Positions 18,592-28,160 of a DNA stretch of 64,000 nucleotides are shown in pieces. Within the stretch, counting starts at the first letter, position 1; every line of letters begins with the position of its first letter. The DNA is from Catalimonadaceae bacterium JC749 (GTDB taxonomy: Bacteria > Bacteroidota > Bacteroidia > Cytophagales > Cyclobacteriaceae): assembly GCA_021730635.1 (NCBI GenBank), contig JAJNNC010000001.1, positions 62,001-126,000 of the forward strand. The letters are read 5' to 3'. Made by a program: the position numbers and the translations under genes. Under the pieces are notes generated by a model. That model made no database searches, was not told where the DNA came from, and worked only from the letters and a program-made list of their open reading frames with translations.

Positions 18592-19860
18592 TTAGTGAAC
18601 GCTTGTCTCTGCCGGTTCACTAGCCACTCCCAATCGTTTTACCAGCTTTCCTACTGTTAACCCCTGGACAATGATAGAAAAAACGACTACAAAGTAAGTA
18701 ACAGTGATAAAGAAATCCCGCTCCATATGGTTGGCCAGTGACAGTGCCAAAGCAATGGAAATGCCGCCTCTTAAGCCTCCCCAGGTCATGATCAGATCGG
18801 TATAAGGCACAAACTCCAGCCTTCTTTTGTAAAAGTAAATCGGAAGTTTAAGCACCAGGTAGCGGGATATTAATACGATGACAATCGCCAGCAGACCTGC
18901 TATGATATACTCCTGGGCCAAGCTGATAACCAGCAGTTCCAGACCGATGAGCACAAACAGGACAGCGTTCAGCAACACATCGATCAGCTCCCAGAAGCGA
19001 TCCACATAGGCTTGTGTAAGTTGGGAAAAAGCGGTGTTTCTGGCACTGTTACCAATAAACAGACCTGCCACCACCATAGCCAGCGGACCGGAGAAATGCA
19101 GCTTACTGGCCAGCAAATACCCTCCCATCACCACTGCCAGCGTAATCATTACTTCCGTTTCATAATGATCAATGCTGCGGGTAAGCCAGTAGGTCACATA
19201 GCCGAGAGCAAACCCTAAAGCAATACCCCCCAATACCTCTTCAGCAAATAGCAGGGCCACTTCTGCAACCGTTACCTGGCCAATTCCTTTCTCTGCAATA
19301 TTGAAGATGGTCAGGAAAACCACGACGCCAATCCCGTCATTAAAAAGAGATTCTCCCACAAACTTGATCTCCAGTTTTTTAGGAACCCCCACCTGCTTTA
19401 AGATCCCCAGCACCGCAATGGGGTCTGTAGGGGAAATCAAAGCACCAAACAAAAGGCAATAGATGTAGGGGATCTCCAAATGCAGAATACTGTGAAGTGT
19501 CAGATAAAAAAGAGTGCCTACCACAAACGTGGAAGCAACCACCCCTATGGTGGCAAATACCAGGATAGGCCCTCCCTGCTCTTTGAGCCTGCTCCAGTCG
19601 GTGTGCAAAGCACCGGCGAACAACAGAAAACTCAGCATTACCTCCAGGATTAAATCTCTAAAGTCGATGCTACCGACGATATCTTCAGCATCTTGAAGCA
19701 CCGCCTGGTTAAAACTTCCGGCGATGAGCACCAGGGAGGTAAACAGGATGGCCATGATCATCAGACCGATGGTGGTGGGCAGTTTAAAAAAACGAACATT
19801 GATATAGCCGAAAATTGAAGAAATAACCACCAATAGGGTAATGATACTGAAAATATCCAT
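18592..19860 (-). CDS. CPA1-family sodium/proton antiporter
   Basis: This 422-aa inner-membrane cation/proton antiporter has about 12 transmembrane helices and CPA1 signatures: [49 protein letters not shown] (the functional Asp) and [17 protein letters not shown]. It lacks the C-terminal cytoplasmic regulatory tail found in some NhaP proteins. Its role is Na+ (or K+) extrusion and pH homeostasis, which fits a marine or saline habitat, though that is inference. Confidence 0.92.
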   Translation of the reverse strand: MDIFSIITLLVVISSIFGYINVRFFKLPTTIGLMIMAILFTSLVLIAGSFNQAVLQDAEDIVGSIDFRDLILEVMLSFLLFAGALHTDWSRLKEQGGPILVFATIGVVASTFVVGTLFYLTLHSILHLEIPYIYCLLFGALISPTDPIAVLGILKQVGVPKKLEIKFVGESLFNDGIGVVVFLTIFNIAEKGIGQVTVAEVALLFAEEVLGGIALGFALGYVTYWLTRSIDHYETEVMITLAVVMGGYLLASKLHFSGPLAMVVAGLFIGNSARNTAFSQLTQAYVDRFWELIDVLLNAVLFVLIGLELLVISLAQEYIIAGLLAIVIVLISRYLVLKLPIYFYKRRLEFVPYTDLIMTWGGLRGGISIALALSLANHMERDFFITVTYFVVVFSIIVQGLTVGKLVKRLGVASEPAETSVH

Positions 19861-20397
19861 AGTAAGCTTGTGTGTGACGCTGTGTAAATCTGATAGTAAA
19901 GAAGTAAAGGTTTAACTTAACAGGGGTAAATATAAAAAACAAGCTTAAGTTTTACTGTGGGTAGCGGACAGATAGGCAGAAAAAACAAAACCCGGCATGA
20001 CCGGGCTTTATTTTAGCGGCGTACAATAATAGAAAAGAAAGCGTTTCTTTCTTTCAATGGTAATAGAACAAAGATGCCACCAGGGAAAGCAGCATCAAAT
20101 CCAAATGGGTCACACTCCTTACGTATGCAAGAAGGGTGTCTCGCTTTCTGTTTCTGTTAGCCAGGATTGAATTTTTTTTTTGGCAAATCCCATCAGTAAC
20201 TACATGATTATTAGAAAGATCCAAGTTGTCAGGGGAAAGTACAACAAAACCCCCTGTTTTACGACTAATGAAGCAAACTCGAAAGCCTATATTCTTTTTC
20301 AGGATACTCAATGCTGACCATCCTGCCAGCCCTATCATACAAAAAGACAAATGTTTTCTAATTTTTGTTAAGATTTCCTACGCTTATTCTTTCACAC
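19861..20397. other. Intergenic stretch with no confident gene
   Basis: It holds a hairpin CCCGG-CATGA-CCGGG at 19991-20005, with T/A-rich flanks on both sides, and short frames on both strands that I could not assign. It leads into a decayed gene at 20398. The low coding signal suggests an eroding region. Confidence 0.5.
19991..20005. terminator. Terminator-like hairpin
   Basis: CCCGG (19991-19995) and CCGGG (20001-20005) flank the loop CATGA. CTTTATTTT follows on the plus strand and TTTTGTTTTTT on the minus strand. Neither flanking real gene reads into it directly, so it may be a leftover. Confidence 0.4.
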
Positions 20398-20715
20398 CTT
20401 CACGCATTAAGTCTGTCATCACCGGTGATTTTAATGCCAGACCCGACAGCCAGGTATACCAGCTACTCTCACAGGGTACGTCAGCCTACGCAGGGTTGCA
20501 GGACAGTTACAAGATCGCAAAACACCCTTATGGTCCAAAATGAACTTTTAACAGCTTCGAAAAAACACCTGTGGTAAAAACGTGACCGCATCGACTATAT
20601 CTTTACCAACAAGCAGACACAAGTCAGCAAGCACATAACCATTTCTGAACAGAGAGGAGAGGTATTTCCCTCAGACCACCTCCCAGTGATGGCAGCGGTT
20701 ACTTTTGACGAATAA
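20398..20715 (+). pseudogene. Decayed endonuclease/exonuclease/phosphatase (EEP) family gene, C-terminal remnant
   Basis: Frame 3 reads SVITGDFNARPDSQVYQLL, the EEP GDFNA motif (Asp/Asn metal site). It is broken by a TGA at 20541 where GTFNSF-like sequence is expected (the reading continues TFNSFEKTPV). The frame then shifts: frame 1 reads RIDYIFTNKQ from 20590 and FPSDHLPVMAAV before a TAA at 20713-20715. RIDYIF and SDHLPV are the canonical end of EEP proteins. The first two-thirds of the gene (LNxxE motif and so on) is missing. At least one nonsense mutation and one frameshift are visible. Confidence 0.85.
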
Positions 20716-20812
20716 AGGGTAGCCTGTACCCTCAAAATACGTTCAACGAAGCTTGCCCTTCGCTGTTTTTTTGCTTATGAAGCAAGCCACTTCCTGAGGA
20801 TAAGATATTTGT

Positions 20813-20863
20813 ATAAACTGATAAAAAAGTATTGAAATACCACCCACTGTTTCCAGAAATTTG
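20813..20863 (+). promoter_or_regulatory. Putative AraC-controlled promoter of the first catabolic operon
   Basis: ATAAACTGATAAAAAAGTAT (20813-20832) is followed by TGAAATACCAC. A -7-like element GAAATTTG sits at 20856-20863, 61 nt before the first gene. The same 20-mer occurs at 28161-28180 ahead of the second operon, again exactly 43 nt before a -7-like element. The repeated placement argues for an activator site just upstream of the core promoter, most simply for the AraC protein at 27226-28101. Confidence 0.65.
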
Positions 20864-20924
20864 TAACTTCTGGTAACATTGAAGCAATCCGAAATAAGTA
20901 TTCACTAACTCATTACCTAAAACT

Positions 20925-22139
20925 ATGAAGAATACTCCCTATACAATTACCCTGCTGGGTACGGGCCTGATTGGCACTTTCTATACCATGAGTTTACACG
21001 GGCAGCGTAGGATGGACCGGGTGCATACAGTATATTCCCGTTCGGAGGAAAGGGTAAAGCAGTTCGCCGGGCAATGGGGAATCCCTCGGTGGACCACCGA
21101 CATGGCGAAGGCCATTCAATCTGATGAAACACAAGTGGTCGTGATTGGCTTACCAAACCATCTTCATCTGGAGGCTATACGCCTGGCCGCTGAAGCGGGC
21201 AAAGCGATTTTATGTACCAAGCCCCTGGGAAGAAATGCTGAAGAAGCGCTGGAAATGCTGGAGATCGTGGAGAAGGCTGGTGTTTTTCATGGGTATCTGG
21301 AAGATCTGGCCTATCCGGCCAAGACACTCAAAGCCTTAGCTTCTGTCAAGAATGGTGCGCTGGGCAAAGTGTTATGGACCCGTTCCCGGGAAGCGCATCC
21401 AGGCCCCCACAGCGACTGGTTTTGGAATCCGGAATATTCCGGTGGCGGAGCCATCATAGACATGGGCTGCCATTGTATTGAGATTGGCCGCAATTACATC
21501 GGTAAAGATATACGTCCGGTAGAAGTCATGTGCTGGGCCGATACTTTGGTGAAACCCATAGAAGCAGAAGACAATGCCATCGGATTGGTCAAATATGCCA
21601 ACGGAGCCATCAGTCAGTTTGAAGTCAGCTGGTCGTACCGGGGCGGCATGGACCTGAGAGATGAAGTGGCGGGCACAGAAGGCACCCTGCGGGTTGATCA
21701 TTTTCTGCGCACCGGACTGGAAATGTTTACCAGCGTAGGAGAACGGGGCTATGTCGCCGAAAAAGCGGAAAGTGAAACCGGCTGGCTCTTTCCGGTAGGC
21801 GACGAAGCGCATGCGCTGGGGTATCCTCCTATGTTTGAAGATATGTTTCTGGCGATGGACGAAGGCCGCCAACCTATGGAGACCTTTTACGATGGCTATG
21901 TGGTGAATGCCATTATGGATGCCTGCTATCAGTCGGCACAGTCCAAAAAATGGGAGCCTGTTGACCTGAAAGTCTGGAGAGGCCAGGAGGAAACTGCCAG
22001 ACAAACCCAGTTTCAAGAGTATGATCAGGATCATTATCTGATCAAAGAAGAGTTGCTCCAGGATGGCAGAAAAAAACTGATCCTGAAAGAAAAATCAGGA
22101 GGAAAGATCGTACAAAGGGTACAGGATTCCTCTCATTAG
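20925..22139 (+). CDS. Gfo/Idh/MocA family oxidoreductase
   Basis: This 404-aa NAD(P)-dependent dehydrogenase has a Rossmann motif [13 protein letters not shown] near the N-terminus. The cofactor-site motif is [12 protein letters not shown], where most relatives have EKP. The substrate domain contains [18 protein letters not shown], the G..D.G.H family motif. It is the first gene of a six-gene operon (gaps 20, 2, 50, 19 and 11 nt). Such enzymes oxidise or reduce sugars and inositols. With an SDR, a ROK protein, a SIS protein and an isomerase nearby, a sugar-like substrate is plausible but not shown. Confidence 0.9.
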   Translation: MKNTPYTITLLGTGLIGTFYTMSLHGQRRMDRVHTVYSRSEERVKQFAGQWGIPRWTTDMAKAIQSDETQVVVIGLPNHLHLEAIRLAAEAGKAILCTKPLGRNAEEALEMLEIVEKAGVFHGYLEDLAYPAKTLKALASVKNGALGKVLWTRSREAHPGPHSDWFWNPEYSGGGAIIDMGCHCIEIGRNYIGKDIRPVEVMCWADTLVKPIEAEDNAIGLVKYANGAISQFEVSWSYRGGMDLRDEVAGTEGTLRVDHFLRTGLEMFTSVGERGYVAEKAESETGWLFPVGDEAHALGYPPMFEDMFLAMDEGRQPMETFYDGYVVNAIMDACYQSAQSKKWEPVDLKVWRGQEETARQTQFQEYDQDHYLIKEELLQDGRKKLILKEKSGGKIVQRVQDSSH

Positions 22140-22159
22140 AAAAGCTTGATCACGACCGC

Positions 22160-22954
22160 ATGCTTAGCAACAAACATATTGTCATCATAGGCGGCACGTC
22201 CGGTATTGGCCTTTCAGCCGCTCAGGCTTTTATCCGCCATGGGGCTAAGGTGGTGGTAGTGGGTCCGCATCCTGACACCAACCAACAGGCACAGGACCTC
22301 CTTGGGGCTCAGGGGTTGGTCTATGCAGGCGATGCGACGCAGGAAGAAACAGCGCCTGGTGCCATCGACCTATGCCTGAAACAGTGGGGAAGTTTGGATG
22401 GACTATACCATGTAGCCGGGGGTAGCGGCCGGCGACTGGGCGACGGCCCGCTGCATGAGGTTACCACAGAAGGGTGGCACAAAACTTTGAGTCTGAACCT
22501 GACTTCCGTCATGTTTTCCAACAGGGCTGCTATCAGCGCATTTCTGAAGGCTGGAAAAGGAGGCAGCATTTTGAACGTAGGCTCTGTCTTGGGCTATGCC
22601 CCTGCTCCTCAATATTTCGCCACCCATACCTACGCTACCGCGAAAGCTGCCATCATAGGCCTCTCCAAATCAGCAGCCTCCTATTATGCTAAAGATAACA
22701 TACGCATCAACGTGCTGGCACCCGGCCTGGTGGAAACACCTATGGCCCAGCGAGCTGCTGCTGATCCCGCTATTATGGATTATATCAAAACCAAACAACC
22801 GCTCGACGGTGGGAGGATCGGAAGAACACAGGACCTGGAGGAAGCTGCCTGTTATTTTATGTCTGATTATGCTACCTTTATTACCGGACAGGTGTTGGCC
22901 GTAGATGGCGGTTGGAGCCTGAGTGAAGGACAAATCTCTTCAAAGTTTATGTAA
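22160..22954 (+). CDS. Short-chain dehydrogenase/reductase (classical SDR)
   Basis: This 264-aa NAD(P)-dependent enzyme has cofactor motif GGTSGIG near residue 12, a HVAGGSG variant of the NNAG motif, catalytic Ser in LNVGSVLG, and Tyr/Lys in YATAKAA. The late APGLVETPMA and GQVLAVDGGWS motifs are characteristic. It is the second gene of the operon, with a 2-nt gap to the ROK gene suggesting translational coupling. It probably acts on a hydroxyl group of the same substrate as the neighbouring dehydrogenase. Confidence 0.92.
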   Translation: MLSNKHIVIIGGTSGIGLSAAQAFIRHGAKVVVVGPHPDTNQQAQDLLGAQGLVYAGDATQEETAPGAIDLCLKQWGSLDGLYHVAGGSGRRLGDGPLHEVTTEGWHKTLSLNLTSVMFSNRAAISAFLKAGKGGSILNVGSVLGYAPAPQYFATHTYATAKAAIIGLSKSAASYYAKDNIRINVLAPGLVETPMAQRAAADPAIMDYIKTKQPLDGGRIGRTQDLEEAACYFMSDYATFITGQVLAVDGGWSLSEGQISSKFM

Positions 22955-22956
22955 CC

Positions 22957-23889
22957 ATGGCAACAGCAATAGGAATCGATATAGGGGGTACGAATATAAA
23001 AGGGGTTGTACTCAATGCTGCAGGAAAGATCATACAGCAAACCGTGCAGGCGACCCCTTCTGATACGTCCGGAGAGAATGGTCATCTTCTGCCTTGGAAG
23101 CAGGCGGTAGCCCAGATGCTACAGCAATTGAAAGATGCCTGTGCTGGCAGGATAGATACTATTGGCTTGGCCGCACCAGGTCTTCCTAATCCTCAAAATA
23201 CAGCCATTCGGCTGATGCCGGACAGGTTGCAGGGACTGGAAAACCTGATATGGATGGATTACCTGCAGGAGCCTGAAGTGTGGGTACTCAATGATGCCGC
23301 TGCAGCGCTTATGGCGGAAGCCTCCTTTGGTGCCGGAAAGGGCCTGAAAAATATCGTGATGCTAACACTGGGTACAGGTGTAGGAGGCAGTTTGTTCATC
23401 AACGGCACATTATACCAGGGAAATTATCAGATGGCCGGCCACCTGGGACATATGACGCTGGATGCAGACCGCGACGAACAAGGGATCACCGGGATGCCAG
23501 GCACCCTGGAAGCGGCTATCGGCAATTCGACAGTGGCTAAACGCTCCCTGGGAAGGTTTGAGACAACGGATGCGCTGGTCAAAGCCCATGTTCAGGGCGA
23601 TTACTTCGCTACCTACGTGTGGTTGCACTCCGTTCGAAAACTGGCGCTGGGCATCTGCTCCCTCTGTCATTTGCTCTCACCCGACCTGGTCATTCTGGGA
23701 GGAGGCATCACCAAAGCAGGCGATGCCCTTTATCAACCTTTGCATGATTTTATAGACATCTACGAATGGAAACAGGTAGGCGAAAAAATACCCATACAGC
23801 AAGCTCACTTCAGTGATATGGCCGGTGCCATCGGCGCGGCTGCCTTCGCCCTGGGCAAATTACCCGCCACCACCCTTCCATCATCATGA
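22957..23889 (+). CDS. ROK family protein (sugar kinase-like) lacking the zinc cysteines
   Basis: This 310-aa protein has the ASKHA phosphate-1 motif IGIDIGGTNIKGVVLN, the GLAAPGLPNP segment, the catalytic-type LNDAAAALMAEASFGAGKG (Asp base), and TLGTGVGGSLFINGTLY. The ROK signature CxCGxxGCxE, which binds zinc, is replaced by a stretch ending TGMPGTLEAAIGN with no cysteine, although the preceding GHLGHMTLD is retained. Kinase activity on a sugar or amino sugar is likely but not certain. It starts 2 nt after the SDR stop. Confidence 0.85.
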   Translation: MATAIGIDIGGTNIKGVVLNAAGKIIQQTVQATPSDTSGENGHLLPWKQAVAQMLQQLKDACAGRIDTIGLAAPGLPNPQNTAIRLMPDRLQGLENLIWMDYLQEPEVWVLNDAAAALMAEASFGAGKGLKNIVMLTLGTGVGGSLFINGTLYQGNYQMAGHLGHMTLDADRDEQGITGMPGTLEAAIGNSTVAKRSLGRFETTDALVKAHVQGDYFATYVWLHSVRKLALGICSLCHLLSPDLVILGGGITKAGDALYQPLHDFIDIYEWKQVGEKIPIQQAHFSDMAGAIGAAAFALGKLPATTLPSS

Positions 23890-23939
23890 ACCATTATCGA
23901 TTAGTTTACATTTAACCCTTCAGTTCTTCAATCACTAAT

Positions 23940-24734
23940 ATGGACGTAATCAAGCAATACCTTCAGCAGTGTCGACAGATTATTGATGTCGTAGAACAAC
24001 AGTCGGACAACATCAGAAAAGCAGCTAGCTGGTTTGCTGAAACTATTCTGGCCGGACGCATGGTACATGTATTTGGCTCCGGGCACAGCCGGATTATGGT
24101 AGAAGAAATGTGGCCCCGCTATGGTTCTTTTCCCGGTTTCAATCCTATCGTGGAGCTATCCCTGACATTCCACAATCTGGTGGTAGGTGCCAACGGACAA
24201 AGGCAAGCCATGTTTCTGGAGAATGTGCCGGGCCTGGCCGAAAGAATTCTCAGGAATTTTGACATCAGCACCCAGGATACGGCTTTGATTATTTCTTCCA
24301 GCGGATGCAATGTAGTACCCATCGAGATGGCCGAGAATTTTCAGCAGAAAGGGGTGAAGGTGGTGGCACTCATCACCAAACAACATTCTGAAAAAAGCAG
24401 CAGCAAACGGGAAGATGGCAAAAAGCTCGGAGATTTTGCCGATCTCATCCTGGATACCGGCGCCCCGGCAGGCGATGCCATGGTGACCATACCCAACCTG
24501 GATACGCCCGTTTCTCCCGGTTCCACTGTGGGAGGCGCCCTATTGATCAATACGCTCAAAGCCGAAACAGCCCGGCTCCTGACAGCGGCCGGACAACCCC
24601 CCAAAGTATTGAGTGGCGCCGTCGTCGTGGGAAAAGAAAGAGCGGTCCAGTTGTTTGAAAGTGCTTATGACGAACATGCCCATCGGTTGGCAAAACTCTA
24701 CCATGCTGTGGGAAAGTATTCGGATCTATCGTAG
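23940..24734 (+). CDS. SIS-domain protein (UPF0309-like sugar isomerase-type)
   Basis: This 264-aa cytoplasmic protein has a SIS phosphosugar-binding fold: VHVFGSGHSRIMVEEMWPR (the GSGHS loop), DTALIISSSGCNVVPIEMA (the SSSG loop) and VVALITKQHSEKSSSKREDG. A final PGSTVGGALLINTLKAE helix is typical of UPF0309 and MurQ relatives. It should bind a phosphosugar, consistent with the upstream ROK protein making one. A 50-nt gap precedes it and contains the CTTCAGTTCTTCAATC element (23918-23933). Confidence 0.85.
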   Translation: MDVIKQYLQQCRQIIDVVEQQSDNIRKAASWFAETILAGRMVHVFGSGHSRIMVEEMWPRYGSFPGFNPIVELSLTFHNLVVGANGQRQAMFLENVPGLAERILRNFDISTQDTALIISSSGCNVVPIEMAENFQQKGVKVVALITKQHSEKSSSKREDGKKLGDFADLILDTGAPAGDAMVTIPNLDTPVSPGSTVGGALLINTLKAETARLLTAAGQPPKVLSGAVVVGKERAVQLFESAYDEHAHRLAKLYHAVGKYSDLS

Positions 24735-24753
24735 AGAATAACAGTTTGATACT

Positions 24754-26142
24754 ATGATGGCGTTTATCAATCATCATCAGATACCCTTACTGGCCGAAAC
24801 AGATGTACTGGTCGTAGGAGCAGGTTCTGCCGGTTGTCTGGCGGCTTTGGCGGCCAGTCATGACCGAAAATACAAGGTGATGCTGGTCGAACGGTACGGT
24901 TTTCCCGGCGGCACCTCTACCCAGATGCTGGATACCTTCTATGGTTTTTTCACCCCGGGCGATGCCCCTAAAAAGATTGTAGCAGGTTTGCCAGACACCA
25001 TTGTGCATGCGCTGCATGAAACAGGGGATATGTTTTTGCGTCCCAATACGTATGGAGCGGGCACAGGAGTAAATTATAACCCCGAACGGCTAAAGCATGT
25101 CTGGGATCAGAAAATCATAGCAGCCGGTGTTCATTTTCTGCTACACACTACGCTGGTAGATGTAGTCATAGAAGAAGCTGAACCCATAAGCTGTATCTTC
25201 TGGAATAAAAGCGGATTTTACAAGGTCAAAGCCAAAAGAGTGATTGACGCTTCTGGTGATGCCGATTTCTGCCATCTGGCCGGATATACCTACGAAGTGG
25301 CCGGCGAATTAGAACCTGCCCAAAGCATGACTACCACTTTTCGTATGAGTAATGTCAACTTAGAGAAATTTCAACAGGCAGGCGGAAAACAGATGCTGAA
25401 AGAAAAGATGAAAGAAGCTGTTGAGACCGGGAAGCATGCGCTGCCCCGTAAAGAAGGCTCCGTCCATGAAATGTGTCAGCAGGGTTGTGTTGCTACGGTA
25501 GCTGTCAAAGTAAATGATTTGCGAGCACTGGAAGTTGCAGAGCTGACACAGGCTGAGATAGAAGGAAGAAGGCAGGCTTTTATTTATGAGACTTTTTTCC
25601 GGCAGGAAATACCCGGCTATGAGGCGGCCAATATTATAGGGCTTTCTCATCAGATTGGCGTACGGGAAACCAGACGTGTCTACGGAGCATATCGGTTGAC
25701 AAAAGAAGATTGTCTGTCCGGCTCCATGCCTCCCGATCGTATCTTACTCTGCGGAGCGCCTATCGAAGATCACCGTAAAGGAAAAAATGGTGAGGACGAA
25801 ACGTTCTGGCAGTATATTCCTGGCCGTGGTGTGTATGGCGTGCCCTATGGTACTATTGTTCCGCAGGGAAGCGAATATGTCTGGGTGGTAGGCCGTTGTT
25901 TTTCCGCTACCCATGATGCGCATGCTTCCTGCCGATCTATGGCCCAGACTATGGCGATGGGTCAGGCGGCTGGTCTGGCTGCTGTACTCTCCTTAGACAC
26001 TGATACAGCGGCGCATGCTTTGGAGGTCTCCAGGCTGCAGGAAAAACTACTTCAAGTAGGCGCCATCTTGGAAATACCAGAAACCATAGCCGATACCAGC
26101 CGGAGTGGCTGGGTGCATAATTTCTCCAAAACCAGACAATAA
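24754..26142 (+). CDS. FAD-dependent oxidoreductase
   Basis: This 462-aa flavoprotein has the dinucleotide-binding motif DVLVVGAGSAGCLAALAAS at residues 14-32, then ERYGFPGGTSTQM and ASGDADFCHLAGY. The C-terminal FAD-contact stretch is VVGRCFSATHDAHASCRSMA. This is the FAD_oxidored (PF12831) type, without signal peptide or extra domains. The neighbourhood suggests oxidation of a sugar-like or cyclitol-like compound. No redox partner gene is adjacent, although a heme-binding dehydrogenase is in the second operon. Confidence 0.88.
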   Translation: MMAFINHHQIPLLAETDVLVVGAGSAGCLAALAASHDRKYKVMLVERYGFPGGTSTQMLDTFYGFFTPGDAPKKIVAGLPDTIVHALHETGDMFLRPNTYGAGTGVNYNPERLKHVWDQKIIAAGVHFLLHTTLVDVVIEEAEPISCIFWNKSGFYKVKAKRVIDASGDADFCHLAGYTYEVAGELEPAQSMTTTFRMSNVNLEKFQQAGGKQMLKEKMKEAVETGKHALPRKEGSVHEMCQQGCVATVAVKVNDLRALEVAELTQAEIEGRRQAFIYETFFRQEIPGYEAANIIGLSHQIGVRETRRVYGAYRLTKEDCLSGSMPPDRILLCGAPIEDHRKGKNGEDETFWQYIPGRGVYGVPYGTIVPQGSEYVWVVGRCFSATHDAHASCRSMAQTMAMGQAAGLAAVLSLDTDTAAHALEVSRLQEKLLQVGAILEIPETIADTSRSGWVHNFSKTRQ

Positions 26143-26153
26143 TAAATAGTCCG

Positions 26154-27125
26154 ATGGAAGTTCCTGCTTCTCCATTCGTTCGTACTGTATTAGGCGACAT
26201 TTCTCCGGAAGGCATGGGATTGACCTACTCCCATGAACACATCATCATTGAGGAAAGTTATCCCACCCTGACCAACCCTCTGTTTCTCCTCAACGATGTA
26301 GAGAAAGTATCCGAAGAACTACAGCGCTTTTATGAGGCAGGGGGGAGAACCATGGTCGATACCATGCCAGCCAATTGTGGCAGAAATGTGCGCAAACTGG
26401 CTGAAGTCTCCCGCCGTACCCGTGTCAATATTATTGCCCCTACCGGTATTCATCTCGAGCAATACTACCTGCCCCACCACTGGCGCTACGCCTACACGGA
26501 AGAGCAGCTAACGCAGTTATTGGTAGACGATGTGCTGATCGGCATCGATGCGCATGACTATAATGGCCCTTATGTACATCGTACACCACACAAAGCAGGG
26601 ATGGTAAAATTGGCTACTGGAGATGAACAGATTACCACCCATCAGGAAAAAATCTTCCATGCAGTGGTAAACACCCACCGGGAGACAGGCGTGCCTATAC
26701 TCACCCACACTAATGCTGGCAAACATGCCATCGACCAGGTTAACTTATTTGAGAAGCTGGGCGCCAACCTGCCGCATGTTGTCATTTCCCATGTAGACCG
26801 TTATCAGGACATCGGATACCACCGGGCATTGCTACAAACGGGCGTAAAAGTAGAATATGATAGTGCTTTTCGCTGGAAAAAAGGAGAAGAAAACGGCACT
26901 TACAAACTGCTGAAAGCTTTACTGCCTGAGTTTCCAGACCAGATTACCATGGGTATGGATGCTGCGAAAAACAGTTACTGGCAATCGTATGGTGGAAAGC
27001 CTGGCCTGAATTTTTTGCTCACCACTTTCAGAGAAGATTTAAGAAAAATGGATATGGAACAGTATTATGACAACATTTTTTACAAAACTCCCGCCCATCT
27101 CTACACCTTCTCCACACCCAAATAA
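26154..27125 (+). CDS. Phosphotriesterase-family metal-dependent hydrolase (lactonase-like)
   Basis: This 323-aa TIM-barrel amidohydrolase has HxH at residues 27-29 (YSHEHIIIEE). The HKAGMVKLATG segment carries the bridging-type Lys, ILTHTNAG and VISHVDR give the other two His ligands, and MGMDAAK holds the catalytic Asp. Phosphotriesterase homologues in catabolic operons are generally lactonases or esterases rather than organophosphate hydrolases, so hydrolysis of a sugar-derived lactone is the best guess. It is the last gene of the operon; downstream lies a tandem repeat that reaches the end of the convergent araC gene. Confidence 0.88.
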   Translation: MEVPASPFVRTVLGDISPEGMGLTYSHEHIIIEESYPTLTNPLFLLNDVEKVSEELQRFYEAGGRTMVDTMPANCGRNVRKLAEVSRRTRVNIIAPTGIHLEQYYLPHHWRYAYTEEQLTQLLVDDVLIGIDAHDYNGPYVHRTPHKAGMVKLATGDEQITTHQEKIFHAVVNTHRETGVPILTHTNAGKHAIDQVNLFEKLGANLPHVVISHVDRYQDIGYHRALLQTGVKVEYDSAFRWKKGEENGTYKLLKALLPEFPDQITMGMDAAKNSYWQSYGGKPGLNFLLTTFREDLRKMDMEQYYDNIFYKTPAHLYTFSTPK

Positions 27126-27151
27126 ATAGCGTCTACCTTACCTTCACCTTC

Positions 27152-27236
27152 CTTCAGTCCCTCAATCATTCCCCCCTTCAGTCCCTCAATCCTTCAATCC
27201 CTAAACCCTTCAGTCCTTCAATCCCTCAGTCCCCTC
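27152..27236. repeat. Degenerate tandem repeat CTTCAGTCCCTCAATC between convergent genes
   Basis: CTTCAGTCCCTCAATC occurs at 27152-27167 and 27176-27191, CTTCAGTCCTTCAATC at 27208-27223, with partial copies (CCTTCAATCC) between them. The array overlaps the last codons and stop of the araC gene (27226-27228), so it has altered that C-terminus. A one-mismatch copy lies at 23918-23933 in the same operon's intergenic gap. Confidence 0.75.
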
Positions 27237-28101
27237 CCCATTCTTTTTCTTTCTTATACAATAAAGGAGACTTACCTGTGATCTTTTTAAACTGCCGGTT
27301 AAAATTAGACATATTGTTGAATCCGCTTTCATAACATATCTGGGCAATATGATGCTTATCTTCTAAAAGCAGCTTGCAGGCATACCCTACTCTTATCTCA
27401 TTCAGAAAACGGGTAAAACTTTTGCGGGTACAAGCTTTGAAATACCGACAAAAAGAAGGTGTCGACATATTAGCCACTTCAGCCACGGTAGTCAAAGGAA
27501 TGTCTTTCTTAAAATTGGTCATGATGTACTCATGCACTTTGGTGATCTTGTCTGTGCCGGAGGCAGCATACTGTTGGACAAAACCCGGACTGGCCAGCAA
27601 CGCATATTCTTCTGATAAAGACAGCATCTCCAGAATGGATAACAAATGTACAATCCTGCGATGGCCGTTCATCTCCAGCATTTCGTGCATCATGGCGGCA
27701 ACCTGCTGCCGGGTTTTTCCCAATATCTTCAACCCGAACTTGGCCCTGTCGAAGAGTTGATTCACGACAATCATTTCCGGAAGATTAAAAAACTCTTTTC
27801 CCAGAAAATCTTCTCTGAAATGAATCACAATGGCCTCTGCGGTCAGAGAGGGTTCACCCTGGTAATAAGCAGGATCATTTTGGTATACATGGGGCAGATT
27901 AGGTCCTAAAAAATCCAGGTTGCCATCCGAGAAACGTGCCGTATGATCCCCTACCGTGCGCTGTCCGGTGCTTTTTACTACCAATACCAGCTCAAATTCC
28001 GGATGATAATGCCAGGGTGTGGGATAATACGGATAGATATCCTTCTGTAATACAAAAGAATAATTCGGTTCCAATGTCAGCTTTTCAAGTCTCGGCTTCA
28101 T
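27226..28101 (-). CDS. AraC family transcriptional regulator
   Basis: This 291-aa regulator has an N-terminal cupin ligand-binding domain (PTPWHYHPEFELVLVVKSTG, with HxH metal-like pattern and FLGPNLPHVY). The C-terminal AraC/XylS double helix-turn-helix (about residues 190-285) has VAEVANMSTPSFCRYFKAC and a second HTH IAQICYESGFNNMSNFNRQF followed by TGKSP. It lies between the two catabolic operons on the opposite strand, and a 20-bp sequence repeated before both operons is its likely binding site. The ligand is probably a substrate or intermediate of the pathway. Confidence 0.92.
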   Translation of the reverse strand: MKPRLEKLTLEPNYSFVLQKDIYPYYPTPWHYHPEFELVLVVKSTGQRTVGDHTARFSDGNLDFLGPNLPHVYQNDPAYYQGEPSLTAEAIVIHFREDFLGKEFFNLPEMIVVNQLFDRAKFGLKILGKTRQQVAAMMHEMLEMNGHRRIVHLLSILEMLSLSEEYALLASPGFVQQYAASGTDKITKVHEYIMTNFKKDIPLTTVAEVANMSTPSFCRYFKACTRKSFTRFLNEIRVGYACKLLLEDKHHIAQICYESGFNNMSNFNRQFKKITGKSPLLYKKEKEWGGD

Positions 28102-28160
28102 AAGGACTTATCCAATTATTGATGGTAGATAGACAACGTGAATGATACTAAAATTTTTGC

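Noticed and set aside
20054-20350. 98-codon minus-strand frame
   Set aside because: Only a GFRVCF stretch faintly recalls a formylglycine-generating-enzyme C-terminus; too weak to call a gene or a relic.
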